Shown in pieces: positions 11,246 through 23,123 of a stretch of DNA of 64,000 bases (positions within the stretch are counted from its first letter, which is position 1; each line of letters opens with the position of its first letter). Source of the DNA: Rapana venosa (lineage: Eukaryota > Mollusca > Gastropoda > Neogastropoda > Muricidae); NCBI GenBank assembly GCA_028751875.1, contig CM054135.1, forward strand, positions 3,808,448-3,872,447. Direction: 5' to 3'. A program made the translations under genes and the position numbers. Under the pieces are notes generated by a model. That model searched no databases. It was not told where the DNA came from and was given only the letters and a program-made list of their open reading frames with translations.

Positions 11246-11960
11246 GTCTCTGATACATTAGATTTGGAAGACGATTTATTATTTGTTATTTGATTGATTG
11301 CCTTCCATACAGTCTTTGAGTTTTGTTTGGACAATAGTAGATCTTGGAAATAGTTTCTTACTCGCCACTTTTGTGAATTTATGGTATTTTCCAATTTTAT
11401 TTACTCTCATAATATTTATGTTCTTTTAAGAAATATCTAAGATAACATGCTTCTTCTAGTTAATTTGTAAACCAAGGCGGTTTGGAGACATGTTTGATCC
11501 AAATGGTTTTTAATGGGGCATGTTTGTTATAGATTTCAGTAAAAAAGTTGTATCAAAAACTCAATGGCCAGGTCTGGATCAGTAGTATTGAATGTTTCTG
11601 ACAGCATGGAATTACTTTAGTAGGAAGAGCTGCTCATTAAATTTTGCAAAAGAATGATAGGTTATAGTTTCATGGCCAGGTTTGGGAATTTTTGTTCCTT
11701 TTTTGACCACGTGGTACAGACTGGGTATGATTGCTGCAGTGATATGCAGGGAAAACGTTTCTATGTTGTTGTTTTTGGGTTCTAATTCGTTGATGTGATC
11801 AATAGTTGTGTTTGAATTTGATGTGATCTTTGTGGGTGATAGTAACAATTGGTGAAGATTCATTGATTTCATATCTTGGGTTCATTGTTTGTTTGCTTTT
11901 GCTAAGTCATTATTAAAATCAACTATTATGTATGATTATTTCTAGTTTCTATGTGAAGTG
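11246..11960 (-). mobile_element. LINE family A, endonuclease end and EN-RT linker
   Basis: This is the continuation of family A past the point where the first contig ends at 2940. Minus-strand pieces give RNYFQDLLLSKQNSKTVWKA near 11300-11360 (linker before the RT) and an EN C-terminal stretch with SNSNTTIDHI and GHETITYHSFAKFNEQLFL near 11610-11850. A GDFN-like segment is expected near 11910-11930 but is not clean. The base quality here appears normal. Confidence 0.7.
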
Positions 11961-12104
11961 AAAGTCATGTCATAAATGATTATTTCATCCCATTGAGGGC
12001 AATTACAATACTGACAGGCACATTGATAATTTATCTCTCTAGAAACAAGTAAAATACTTTTCAGATTGATTATATAATTCCAGATAGCTTAAAAATTATC
12101 ATAC

Positions 12105-12268
12105 ACAAACCCAGGTGCGCGCACACAAACGCAACCGCTTCACACACACACACGCACCCACACACCACGCACCGGCGTAAACACACACACCACGCACCCG
12201 CGTACACACACACACACACAAACACACACACACTACACACACACACACACTCCACACACACACACCAA
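12105..12268. repeat. CA-rich microsatellite
   Basis: Imperfect (CA)n with internal GCGC interruptions and a repeated CACCACGCACC motif. Confidence 0.9.
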
Positions 12269-12351
12269 TGTGAGGAAGGAACATGTTTAAAAAACCATTG
12301 ATTGGGAAAAGACATTTAAAAAATGTTTTACGCGTGCTATGCACGCATTAC

Positions 12352-12390
12352 ACCCCCTCCCCCCCCCCCCCCCCCCACCTCCCCCCCCCA
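12352..12390. repeat. Poly-C tract
   Basis: Runs of C totalling about 30 bases with single interruptions. The G-rich complement could form a quadruplex, but such runs are also prone to sequencing error. Confidence 0.85.
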
Positions 12391-12504
12391 CCACTCACAT
12401 TATATGAACACTATTATAAGAACTATTGACTAGAAAACAACTACATTAAACTTGCAACAATCGCGCCACATTGCGACCTTTGTCTTGTAAAGACATAAAA
12501 CAAT

Positions 12505-12553
12505 AACACTCACACACACACACACACACACACACTCACAAACACACACACCA
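12505..12553. repeat. (CA)n microsatellite
   Basis: Short CA repeat that also begins the noisy version of the 19399-22241 block. Confidence 0.9.
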
Positions 12554-12654
12554 AATTTAGAATTCTTCTTTGATAGCCTAAAAGCAAGATACAGGTGTAC
12601 TTATTATCATTTCAACACGCACACTCGCTCTTGTCAATAAGGCGGGGTTCATAA

Positions 12655-15600
12655 TAATAATAATAATAATAATCATAATTTTAATTAATAATAATGTATG
12701 GAATTTAATTGCGATGAGTTTGTGTAAAGCAACAAATCAAAAGCGCTCTGATTTCATTTCAACCACTTTAAGTCAAGGCTGATTTATACTCCGTGGAAAT
12801 TCGGGCTGCATCTCCCCGGGGTCGAGCGGTGAGAGCGCGTCGCACAAGCGCTGCCGCCAACATTTTTTTTTTTTTCATGTCATGCTAATTTCAGAGTATT
12901 GTGAAAAACTGTTTGGCCAGTGCTGTTTTGAATTTAGAATTCGATATGACTACAGGTACAAAAGATTTTTTTGTTTCTACTTGTTTCAATGTTGGGTGAA
13001 CCGACATGTGGCGTCATGAAGGCACAATTGAATCCAGGATAGTTCTTAGCTTTGGGAAGGTATCAGCACAATGTGTGGCAGTTGATTTGAGCAAGAGATG
13101 CTGGTCGCAGTACAGGATTGATATCTCTTTGTTTTCTCACAGTGATTTTTGGGTACTCTTGCAATTCTCCAAGGACTATTCTTGTTTTTAACTTAGGTTG
13201 TTGTACCACAGATGGAAGCAAAAAGTTAGACACTTCTATGTAGAAATGTAGAATCAAGAAAGAATTTTTTTGTCATGTGAAAATGACGTTTAAGCTTAAT
13301 CAGAAAATACATACCTTGTAGTCCTTTTTGGACTTTAAGCATCAGTGTTAGGCATAACAGTATAATTTGTGATCATAAAATATTTCCAGATACTTGTACT
13401 TCGATAACATTTTCTAATTCTAGGATATGGATGGAATTCATACTCGTTGTTGTGACCAGATCTTCTGTTATCGATTGTAGATCTTTGGTTTTAGAAACAT
13501 TTTGCTCCAGATATTGCCTCTCACACCAATATTGACGAATTCTGTGAGGTGGGACCATGGTTTTGAATACAGATCCAGATAAGAGTGAAAAAGAACACTG
13601 TACATCAGGCAAAATCTTTACAAGAATGGATATTTCTATAGCTGCTTCTGCAATCATCTGTATATTAGAATGTACAGAAGTGGACGAGAGAACAACATCT
13701 TTGAGAACCCGTACAGGTAAATCTACCCAATGAAATTATTTTATTGGCAAAACACGCTGAGGCTTGTTTAGTTAATATTTCGATTATCCAACGAACAAGT
13801 TGATAGTCTACATCAAATTTTGAAAAGCATTTTGTGAACAAGACATGTGGCTGCTTTGTTTTGAAAAGCTGAACTAAAGTCAACAAACAATATTCTGGCA
13901 TGAGAGGGTAGGTGCTTTTAATGTGGTGTACAACTTGTTTTAAAATGAACAGTTTGGCATATTGCGGGACGCCTGGTCCTGACTGTAGGAAAATGTGTGG
14001 GTAAGGTCTTCTCTGTTGGTGGAATAGAATGAGGGATTTTTTATGATCTTTTAAGTTTTTCTATCACAAGATTGAGGTTAGGGCTTCAGGACCTGAAATC
14101 GTTGGGCCGAGAGGTTTTTGTTTCATTTGGGAAAGTGGTATTACATTGGTAAGTCTTCCAAAATATCTGGGTATCTGCCTAGTGTTCTCCAGGACCAGGG
14201 TATTGAAACTGGTGCTTAAAGTGCTGGCTAACTAGTAGTCAGAACTAAGGGTTCTGTAGCATATGCCATATGGTCCGGGGAGATGTGTTTGATATTTATT
14301 GCATTGATGTGTTTACAATTAACTGTTTCATGGACAATGATGCTATTCTCACTGGTTATAGATTGCTTCAGGCCAGTTATTTCATCCGAAAAATCTTTTG
14401 CTTTTCAATGCGAGTATTAATGCATTTAAATGTCTGTAAGTTTTTGTCTCAGGATCCCCTGGAGACTATTCTTCGACCTATGTGGGGCAGCTACCATGTT
14501 TACTTGCTGATTATTTTTTATTCCTTGCCAGGCAGCACGAAAATTATTTCCTGAAAACTTGTCTTTATATTTTTTTTTTTAGTCACATCTAGCTTGTGGA
14601 GCAGCCAGCTTTTACTTCCTTTATTCACTTGTTTCTTTTTGTTATTCCGTGCCTGTGAAATTAAATTAGACTTTTTTTTTGTTATTAAGGTTTTAGGTCT
14701 TTTATAACCCAAGGTTTATTAATTGAGGTTAAATAGTTTTCACATTTGTTGGAATATCACTGCAGACACAAAATGAATTATAGGAAGAGACTAACACGTT
14801 AACTCATTCAAATCCGAGCCACACATTGTAAAACATTATTCAGTCAGTGCACTCAAAGCAGCCTTGCAGACTGCTATGTTTTCAATACAGTCCGTTTCTT
14901 TGTGGTCTGACCTTGGGCTGTAGGTGGCTGAAACAACGACTGGTTACCATGGGTTATAGAAGAATACTGTTTTGGTTTCTTTTTTTTTTCCTCAGAATTC
15001 TTGTTCCTACAGTTTTTTTTTCAGCAGCAGATGAATCAAGGGGAGGCAACGGTAGTGTTTATATGCACCGCTACAGGTCCCCATAGACAAGTTCGAGGGT
15101 TTTTTTTCTGTCTGAGGGGCAGGTCACGTACTGTTCATTATCACTTCAGCATATTTACTATTTTGTTCATTTATTGAATACATAGGATTATTTTTTGGAG
15201 CATCAGGGGATATGGAATCTATCACTAGCAGGTGATTAGAATTTGTTTGGATGCTTCTGGTCACATTAGCTTTTGTGTTGAATTTAGACCAAAGGTAAAA
15301 ACAGTTGTGGGATTTCCTGCGGTTGGTAGTAGGGTGGGAGGTGATATCGACAGCCATTCTATGTCCTCCACACACAAAGAGGCGGTATTGGTCACGTCAC
15401 GTTCACCATTTTCTCGTTGAACGTTAGCAGACCAAACCCAGCCATGTTGTTTATTGGTGGGTGTTTATGCGTGTTTCTCTATGTCCAAAGGAATAACTAG
15501 GGTGTCCAAAGCTATTTATAAACAGCTCACTGCTGGGTACACTGTCTGTAAGCCAGGTTTCTTCTGTCAAAGCAAGCAGGCAAGCGTTCTTTGAACTCAT

Positions 15601-16080
15601 GCATGTAATTAACATTTGCCTGTAGCTCGTCTGTCTTTGGTCGAAGGGATTGGACGTTGGTCAGTATGACTTGGTAGCAGGGTTTTCCGATGATTTAAAT
15701 TGTTTAGTCTTTGTCTCACAACCACCATTTCTTTCCTCGTTTTTTTTTCCTTCTTTTTTATGTGTTTTTCCAAGTCATGTCTGGTACTGGTGTCAGTGGT
15801 AATCTTTCGCAAGGAAAAGTCGACATCTTGACCTCAGTAACCACAATGTACTGATTGTCGTGAGGCTCATAAGAATTTCACGAGGTACGTCGGGCCCTGA
15901 TTGTTGTTGGCCGGGTGCACTCCTCGCACACGATTCGTATGCGCTTTCAGAAAACAAACCAAGTGAGTGGGTACAGTTCTTCAAAACAATTGTCACATTC
16001 ATTGAGACACCCAGACAAACTATGCAGGATTTGTACATGATACTCGTGCATTTAAATGAAAACAAAATAAAATAACAATT
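12655..16080 (-). mobile_element. LINE family E, noisy version reaching the 5' end
   Basis: This minus-strand element repeats 19560-22241 with many small indels, so the RT (13370-14100) and endonuclease (14790-15420) are recognisable only in pieces. It then continues where the clean copy stops at the gap. Past 15463 come an endonuclease start with an LTNVQSLRPK-TDELQANVNYMHEF-like stretch near 15600-15680 and a lysine-rich ORF1-like end near 15700-15780. A cysteine-containing stretch lies at 15793-16065. Family E therefore looks close to full length here, but the copy is full of errors. Family style is CR1/Rex1-like. Confidence 0.7.
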
Positions 16081-16149
16081 GCATGTCCAGTAGAGTGTGT
16101 CGCCTCATATGAGACAGCAACCACTATGTATGCTGTATTTATATTACAG

Positions 16150-16420
16150 GGACACAGTTTCTATGATGTTTATAGAGTTAATTCGTTGATGTGATCAATA
16201 AAGTTCGTGTTGTTAGAATTATTGACTCGTGTGGATGAAGTAACTAATTGGTTGATGATTCAGTGATTCATATCTTGGGTCATTGATTGTTTGCTTTTTT
16301 TTGATGGTCTTATTGAAATCACCTAGTAAGATTTCTTCTATAGATTCATAATAGGACAACAATTCATCATGGAGTCAAACTTGTCTATCCAATTTTTTCT
16401 TTCTGTTAGATTTCTGTGTT
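16150..16420 (-). mobile_element. LINE family A endonuclease fragment
   Basis: The sequence from about 16170 to 16330 is a diverged copy of 11775-11910 (shared GTTGATGTGATCAATA, TTCATATCTTGGGT and TTGTTTGC blocks). It corresponds to the end of the family A endonuclease on the minus strand. No clean frame is left. Confidence 0.6.
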
Positions 16421-17500
16421 AGAACCCCATTATAATAGGTGGGGAACCTTTTATAGCGACTTCGATCCAGATGGTATTCTACTAATAACGTTAAGATGGA
16501 TAAAGACGTATTTTGAAATCGTTACAGACAATAATAAATAGATTAGATCTGTATCTTTGGGGCTTTTTTCGAAATTCATTTTGTACGATTTTATTTCTGA
16601 ATGAAAAATGTCAGTGTCGGTTTTGTGTTTCTAAAGTCTTGGGACTTGGGAAAGCCATAGTATATGAAATGTTTGGCCTTTGGTTGTGATGAATGTTGAT
16701 TTATCATTCGTTTTTATTGAGCTGAATAGTTTAAATTTAGGTGGAAAATTAGTTAAGCCATCCTTGATGGCCAAGAATTGTGTCTTGGAATGCTTCTATT
16801 GAAACTTATTTTTTGTGAGGAATGTATTAATGTGTACAAGAATGGTAAAGATTCGAAGAAAAGAAAGACAATGAATAATTTTAAGGGAGGGGGAGTGATT
16901 GCTTTATAGGGGTAAAGGGGTGGAAGGGTGAAGAAAGGAGGAAAATCAATTACCACTCTAGAGCATACAGTGTGTATATAACTCAGTCAGACTGACAGTA
17001 GTTAGGGGAAAAAATCACAGGTAGCGTAATTTGTTACAGAGAGAAAAGGACATAAAACAGACAGAACAACTAAATCACCCTAAACAAGTCAGGTTAAATA
17101 ATCAGCGGTAGTACTGTACATATAGACTGCAAGTATTTGAATAATAATTATGCTCGTCTTACAATCGCTAGTCCGATATATAGCATTATATACAACATAA
17201 AGAATGATGTCGACAGTCAGCACTGCTCCTGATTGCTTGTTCTTGTTGTAGGTGATTGCCACTGTTGGTGTCTTGTCTACTCTTTGCTCCACCTGAGAGG
17301 CACTGGGTGGGCGTGTCTACATCACAGAATAAAGATATATAATATAAAATTAAAACTGTCCAAATGTCATTTACATTGCCTTGGGTTGTAGAACACAGGA
17401 AATCAGTCTGTAGGCGCATGAGTTCTAACTAAATAAATAGGTTGAAAGGATGAGTTCTCCTACTCATGCATGCATGTATAACCACGCACATACATATTCT
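16421..17500. other. No recognisable gene
   Basis: AT-rich, with short open frames only. I found no motif, exon-like segment or repeat shared with the rest of the window. Confidence 0.55.
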
Positions 17501-17598
17501 TGTTCACACACACACAATCCACACACACACAATACACACCAACAACACCACACACACACACTCACACACTACACACACACACAAACACACACACACAC

Positions 17599-17629
<31 letters not shown>

Positions 17630-17960
17630 ACTACACAACACACACACACACACTCACACAACACCGCACACGTACACGTCAACATACGTCACGTACGTGT
17701 CCCGCGGATAGCTCAACACACTACACACTCACACACACAAACACACACACACCACACACACACAACACACACGCACCGTACACGCACAATACGCTCACGT
17801 ACGTGTACCCGCGGATCGCATACAACACACACACACACTCACGCACGCACGCACGCACACACACACGCAGCACACACACACACACACTCACTCCACACAC
17901 ACACACAACCAAACTCACACACACACTAAACCTCGCTCACACACACACCCACACTCATAT
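17500..17960. repeat. CA-rich minisatellite with a repeated ACGTACGTG unit
   Basis: About 460 bases of imperfect (CA)n. A more complex unit occurs twice about 105 bases apart, near 17690-17715 and 17795-17820: TCACGTACGTGT followed by a CCCGCGGAT block. CACGTACGTG is a perfect palindrome. The long open frames rich in T and H across this tract are repeat artefacts. Confidence 0.9.
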
Positions 17961-18430
17961 TCTGTCCAAAGAATGGGTGATTGAGCTGCCTAAAGAGATG
18001 CAAAGCATGAAACGGGAGTCGTAGCATTGCACGTGCCTTTATCATTACAAGAGGGCTACACCTTATTCAACAATAAACTTCTTGGAGTATAGGTTCACAT
18101 AAACGTTGTATCAACTAAAAGAAAAAGATTTATTAAAAAAGATCTGTCATCCATACTGATATTGCTATAGAATCATGAGCCTTTCTACGGCTTGCTCAAA
18201 TATCTCCACAGCAAGAAGAACGTGAATTGTTTGTTTTATAGAATAAAATATTTAATGCATTCGTATACAGATTCAGTAAAATTGTAAATGCATTTGTGGA
18301 CGAGAATAATCTCTATTACCCGATTAATATTTGATATGTAAGAATACTAAGCTTTTTTTTTACTCCAATTCACGTGCAAAAACTCTACCACTTGTACTTG
18401 ATCACATTGTTTTGCTGGCGTCAATGCGTG
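17961..18430. other. No recognisable gene
   Basis: AT-rich spacer between the CA minisatellite and a LINE endonuclease. No supported feature. Confidence 0.5.
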
Positions 18431-18439
18431 GTCTGCCCT

Positions 18440-19330
18440 ACTTTTCTTGTGTGGTTCAGTCTCATTCACACATAGATTCACCATTGCTGAACATACCTAT
18501 AAGATGGTCTAAGTCTCAATTCACTCTATGTAGCTGAAAGTGATCTTGAACTGAATAGATTGATGCAAATCTGGTGAGGATCCGGTCCTGCTTATGCCAG
18601 TGTTTAGATCTCGGGTGTCTCCAGGAGTCTTGATGGTGCAGGCTGTGGTTGAAGAAGGTGTTACTGATGCTATATCCCACGATGACAGCATATAAGGCTC
18701 CAGCAGGCGTTGTACTTTCTAGTTTTTGTTTTGACTGTGCCAAACTGACCAAGCAGGAGGGCTAGGAGTTGTGTCCAGTACACATGCTCTGGTTGTGAAA
18801 TCACCAGGTTGAACAGAAGTTCTTTGTCAGGATTTTCTCCTTCTAGCTGCACTGAGTGTATTCTTTAGACTTGTCTTTTGTTTCATTGTGGTTGTCAATA
18901 ATTGATGCTTAGCACTAATTTTGAATGATGATGTCTTGGGGTTGGAGAGACAAGTTACGGTCGGTTCCCTTTGCTGGTGGGTAATGGACCCAGCAGCTGT
19001 TTATAACTGCAAATACCATTGCAATGTTTTCTCCCGACTTCATCTGATTGTTTCCTGCTGACAGGGTGAAGTCTCTCTCCCCACTATAATCCTGTTTCTG
19101 GGAGATGGGTTCTTAAAGGGCGACAATGCTATCTGCAGTTGCTCTGTTCTCTGTCGATGACAGCTGTCTTGAGTTATCATTCACTTCCTGTAGGTCGTCA
19201 GAAATGTCTGGCCTCATTGTTCTGACATGCCATGTGCCAATTTCAGGGCGGGAGTTTTCATTTTTATGTTGCTGGTTGCACAGTTGTCGATCCTCTTGTC
19301 AGTTGTCTCCCTAAAACGAGCACCCGTGAG
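18440..19330 (-). mobile_element. LINE family H, AP endonuclease domain (decayed)
   Basis: Read on the minus strand from 19330, pieces in several frames match in order a LINE endonuclease: WHVRTMRPDISDDLQEV (near 19200-19250), an IVALQEP stretch carrying the E of the QE(T/P) motif (near 19100-19120), a PPAKGTDRNLSL block (near 18955-18990), an EN centre, and SWRHPRSKHWHKQDRILTR (near 18570-18630), which precedes the SDH region. This resembles endonucleases of RTE-type and related animal LINEs. No RT follows, so it is a truncated relic. It may have been cut by the sequence left of 18440. Confidence 0.65.
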
Positions 19331-19407
19331 TACTGCCTGTGGCAGAGGTCAGCACTGTCAGGCCCGGCTTAAGTAAGGCGGGAGGAGGGGCTTGCCAAGT
19401 AAAGACA

Positions 19408-19423
19408 TAAACACACACACACA

Positions 19424-19462
<39 letters not shown>
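19408..19462. repeat. (CA)n microsatellite
   Basis: Nearly perfect CA repeat just outside the 3' end of the clean family E copy. Confidence 0.95.
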
Positions 19463-19464
<2 letters not shown>

Positions 19465-19559
19465 AAATTTAGAAATCATTCTTTGAAGCCAAAAGCAAGA
19501 TACAGGTGTACTTATTTTCATTACCACACGCACACACGCACTTGACAATCAGGGGGTAC

Positions 19560-19560
<1 letters not shown>

Positions 19561-19603
<43 letters not shown>
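19561..19603. repeat. (AAT)n tail of LINE family E
   Basis: Fourteen AAT units stand at the 3' end of a minus-strand LINE, so they read as an (ATT)n tail in the element's own direction. The noisy copy has the same repeat at 12650-12675 and an orphan copy of this end lies at 48605-48700. Confidence 0.85.
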
Positions 19604-19604
<1 letters not shown>

Positions 19605-22241
19605 TATGGAATTTATATAGCGCTGAATCTTGTAAAGCAACAAATCAAAGCGCTCAGATTTCATTTCATACCACTTTAAGTCACGGCAGATTTCTCTCCG
19701 TGAAATTCGGGCTGCTCTCCCCGGGGAGAGCGGGAGAGCGCGTCGCCACAAGCGCAGCGCCACCCATTTTTTTTTTTCATGTCTGCAAATATCAGAGAAT
19801 GTAAAACTGTTTGGCCAGTGCTGTTTTGAATTTAGAATTCGAATGACTACTGGAACAAAAGATTTTTTTCTACTTGTTTCACTGTTGGAGCACCGAAAGT
19901 GGCGTCCTGAAGGCAACAAATGAAATCCGGAAGACATAGCATGGGAAGGATCAGCCAAGATGGCAGTTGCTTTGCGCACGAGCTGCTGGTCGCAGTACAG
20001 CTTGATATCTCTTTGTTCTTCTCCAGTTATTTTTGGGTACATTCTAACAATTCTCCCAAGACTATTCTTGTTTTTAACACTAGGTTGTTGTACCAACAGA
20101 TGGAAGCAAAAGTTAGAACACTCTCTATGTAGAACTGTAGAACAAAGAAAGAATCTTTTTGTCAAGAGAAAATGAGTTAAGCTTCCTCAGAAAATACATA
20201 CCTTGTTGTCCCTTTTTGACATAAGCATCAGTGTTAGCATCCCAGTTTAATTTGTGATCAAAAATATTTCCCAGATACTTGTACTTCGAAACATTTTCAA
20301 CTTCTAGACTATGGATGGTAACATACTCAGAAGTGTGACCCGATCTTCTGAAATCGATAGGAAGATCTTTGGTTTTAGAAACATTTAGCTCCAGATATGC
20401 CTCATCACACCAATTGACGAAATCAGTGAGGGCTGGACCATGGTTTTGAACAGATCCAGATAAGAGTGAAAAAAGAACACTGTCATCAGCAAATTTTACA
20501 AGAAAGGATATTTCATAGCTGCTTCTGCAATCATCTGTATATAGAATGTACAGAAGTGGCGAGAGAACACATCCCTGTGGAGAACCCGTACAGGTAAATC
20601 TACCCAATGAAAATATTTTATTGGCAAAAACACGCTGCGGTCTGTTAGTAAAAATTCTATTAGCCAACGAACAAGTTGATAGTCTACATCAAATTTTGAA
20701 AGCATTTTGTGAACAAGAACATGAGGCTGCATTGTATTGAAAGCTGAACTAAAGTCAACAAACAATATTCTGGCATGAGAGTCAGGTGCTTTTAAGTGGT
20801 TGTACAACTTGTTTAAAATGAACAGTTTGGCATATTGGACGCCTGGTCCTGACCTGTAGGCAAACTGTAGTGGGTCAAGGTCTTTCTCTGTAGTGGAAAG
20901 AATGAGGGATTTTATGATCTTTTCTAATGTTTTCATCACAAGTGAGGTTAGGGCTACAGGCCTGAAATCGTTGGGCCGAGAAGGATTTTGTTTCTTTGGA
21001 AGAGGTATTACATTGGAAGTCTTCCAAATAACTGGTATCTGCCTAGTGTCCAGCCAGGCTTTGAACAGGTGCTAAAAGATGCTGGCAAACTCAGTAGCTC
21101 AGAACTTAAGGGTTCTGTCGCATATGCCATCTGGTCCGGGAGATTTGTTGATATTTATTGCCTTGAAGTGTTTACAAATAACTGTTTCATGGACAATGAT
21201 GCTATTCTCACAGGGTATAGATTGCTTCAGGCCATTTATTTCATCCGAAAAATCATGCTTTTCAAAGCGAGTATTAATGCATTTAAATGGTCTGGTAAGT
21301 TATTGTCACAGACCCCCTGGAGACTAATCTTCGACCTATGTGGGGCAGCTACCATGTTTACTGCTGACATATTTTTTATTCCTTGCCAGGCAGCACGAAA
21401 ATTATTTCCTGCAAACTTGTCTTTTATCTTATTTTTATAGTCACATCTAGCTTGTGGAGCAGCAGCTTTTACTTCTTTATTCACTTGTTTCTTTTGTTAT
21501 TCCGTGCCTGTGTAAAATACTACTTTTTTTTTGTTTAATACAGGTTTTAGGTCTTTTATAACCCAAGGTTTATTATTGAGGTAAATAGTTATCACCTTTG
21601 TTGGAATAACACTACAGACACAAAATGAAATATAGGAAGAAACAACATCAGTTAACTCATTCAAATCCGAGCACACATTGTAAAACATATTCCAGTCAGT
21701 GCAATCAAAGCAGCCTTGCAGACTAGCTATGCTATCATCAGTCCGTTTCTTTGTGGTCCTGACCATGGGCTGAAGGTGCTGAAACACCGACTGGTACATG
21801 GGTTCTAGAAGAATACAGTTTTGGTCAGATGAATCAAGGGGAGGCAACGGTAGTGATTTATATGCACCTGCTACAGTCCCATAGCACAAGTCGAGGGTCT
21901 TATTTCTGTCTGAGGGGCAGGTCACGTACTGTTCATAAGTCTTCAGCATTTTACTAAGTGAACATTTATTGAAATCACCTAGGATAAATTTAGGAGCATC
22001 AGGGGATATGGAATCTAACACATGCAGGTGATTTAGAATATGTTTGGATGCTCTGGTCACATTAGCTTTGAGATGAATATAGACCAAGGTAAAAAACAGT
22101 TGTGGGATTTCCTGCGGTAGGTAGTAGGGTGGGAGTGATATCGACAGCAATTCTATGTCCTCCACACACAAAGAGGCCGGAATGGTCACGTCCTTACACC
22201 ATTTCTCGTTGACGTTAGCAGACAACCCAGCCCTGTTGTTT
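19604..22241 (-). mobile_element. LINE family E (CR1/Rex1-like), EN and RT, clean copy
   Basis: From right to left on the minus strand: an endonuclease end with FILGDFN (near 21965-21985) and a linker with NKPWVIKDLKPVLNKKK. Next comes the RT with EKIIKSLILSTT, DPLQFAYRSGPGVQYA, ILFVDFSSAFNTMQP (first catalytic aspartate) and GSPQGCVLSPLLYILYTDDC. The FADDS box is at residues 59-62 of the 20125-20667 frame, followed by LELNVSKTKDLPIDFRR. The 3' untranslated part carries GC-rich sequence and an (ATT)n tail. A few frame breaks make it inactive. The 5' part is cut by the assembly gap. Confidence 0.88.
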
Positions 22242-22741
22242 NNNNNNNNNNNNNNNNNNNNNNNNNNNNNNNNNNNNNNNNNNNNNNNNNNNNNNNNNNN
22301 NNNNNNNNNNNNNNNNNNNNNNNNNNNNNNNNNNNNNNNNNNNNNNNNNNNNNNNNNNNNNNNNNNNNNNNNNNNNNNNNNNNNNNNNNNNNNNNNNNNN
22401 NNNNNNNNNNNNNNNNNNNNNNNNNNNNNNNNNNNNNNNNNNNNNNNNNNNNNNNNNNNNNNNNNNNNNNNNNNNNNNNNNNNNNNNNNNNNNNNNNNNN
22501 NNNNNNNNNNNNNNNNNNNNNNNNNNNNNNNNNNNNNNNNNNNNNNNNNNNNNNNNNNNNNNNNNNNNNNNNNNNNNNNNNNNNNNNNNNNNNNNNNNNN
22601 NNNNNNNNNNNNNNNNNNNNNNNNNNNNNNNNNNNNNNNNNNNNNNNNNNNNNNNNNNNNNNNNNNNNNNNNNNNNNNNNNNNNNNNNNNNNNNNNNNNN
22701 NNNNNNNNNNNNNNNNNNNNNNNNNNNNNNNNNNNNNNNNN
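22242..22741. other. Assembly gap, exactly 500 N
   Basis: Second gap of standard size. The left contig ends within the family E endonuclease; the sequence at 15463 onward continues that endonuclease. The right contig starts within an I-like LINE. Confidence 0.99.
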
Positions 22742-23123
22742 AGCAAATGAACGTGGGTGATATGAGAATGACCCGTGTGTAGCCTGGTGAGCACTGTTGC
22801 TTCCCTTTGGTTTTTGACACGCAGAGGTAGAACTTCTTTCAGGCTAGGGTGAATCTGGAAAAGTTTGTTGTCCGTCTGAGCGTTCTATTCCTCTTGCCAG
22901 AGAGGCTGGGCGAACTGTTTGCTTTTAAGTTTCAAATCCATTTAGTAGACCTAGAAAGGTCCTTCTCCATGACACCCCAGGAGAGTTGGTCACCCATTTC
23001 GTTGTCCCAAATACCCACATGCTCCGGGATCCATACCACAACAATATCACATCCATCCTGTCTCAAGGACGTATATAATTTGTAGAACTCCTGAAGCTTA
23101 GAATGATTTATGTTACTCTAAAC
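22742..23123 (-). mobile_element. LINE family F (I-like), RNase H C-terminal part
   Basis: The minus strand encodes, in shifting frames, an RNase H end: a VVWIPEHVG-like strand (near 23010-23050), then LFQIHPSLKEVLPLRVKNQ (near 22810-22870) and TVLTRLHTGHSHITHVHL (22742-22795). That last string is typical of the end of I/Jockey-type LINE polyproteins. It joins the RNase H beginning at 24721 once the solo LTR between them is taken out. Confidence 0.78.

Noticed and set aside
17450..18024. Histidine/threonine-rich proteins in the CA tract
   Set aside because: Frames of a dinucleotide repeat stay open by composition; no start context or conservation.
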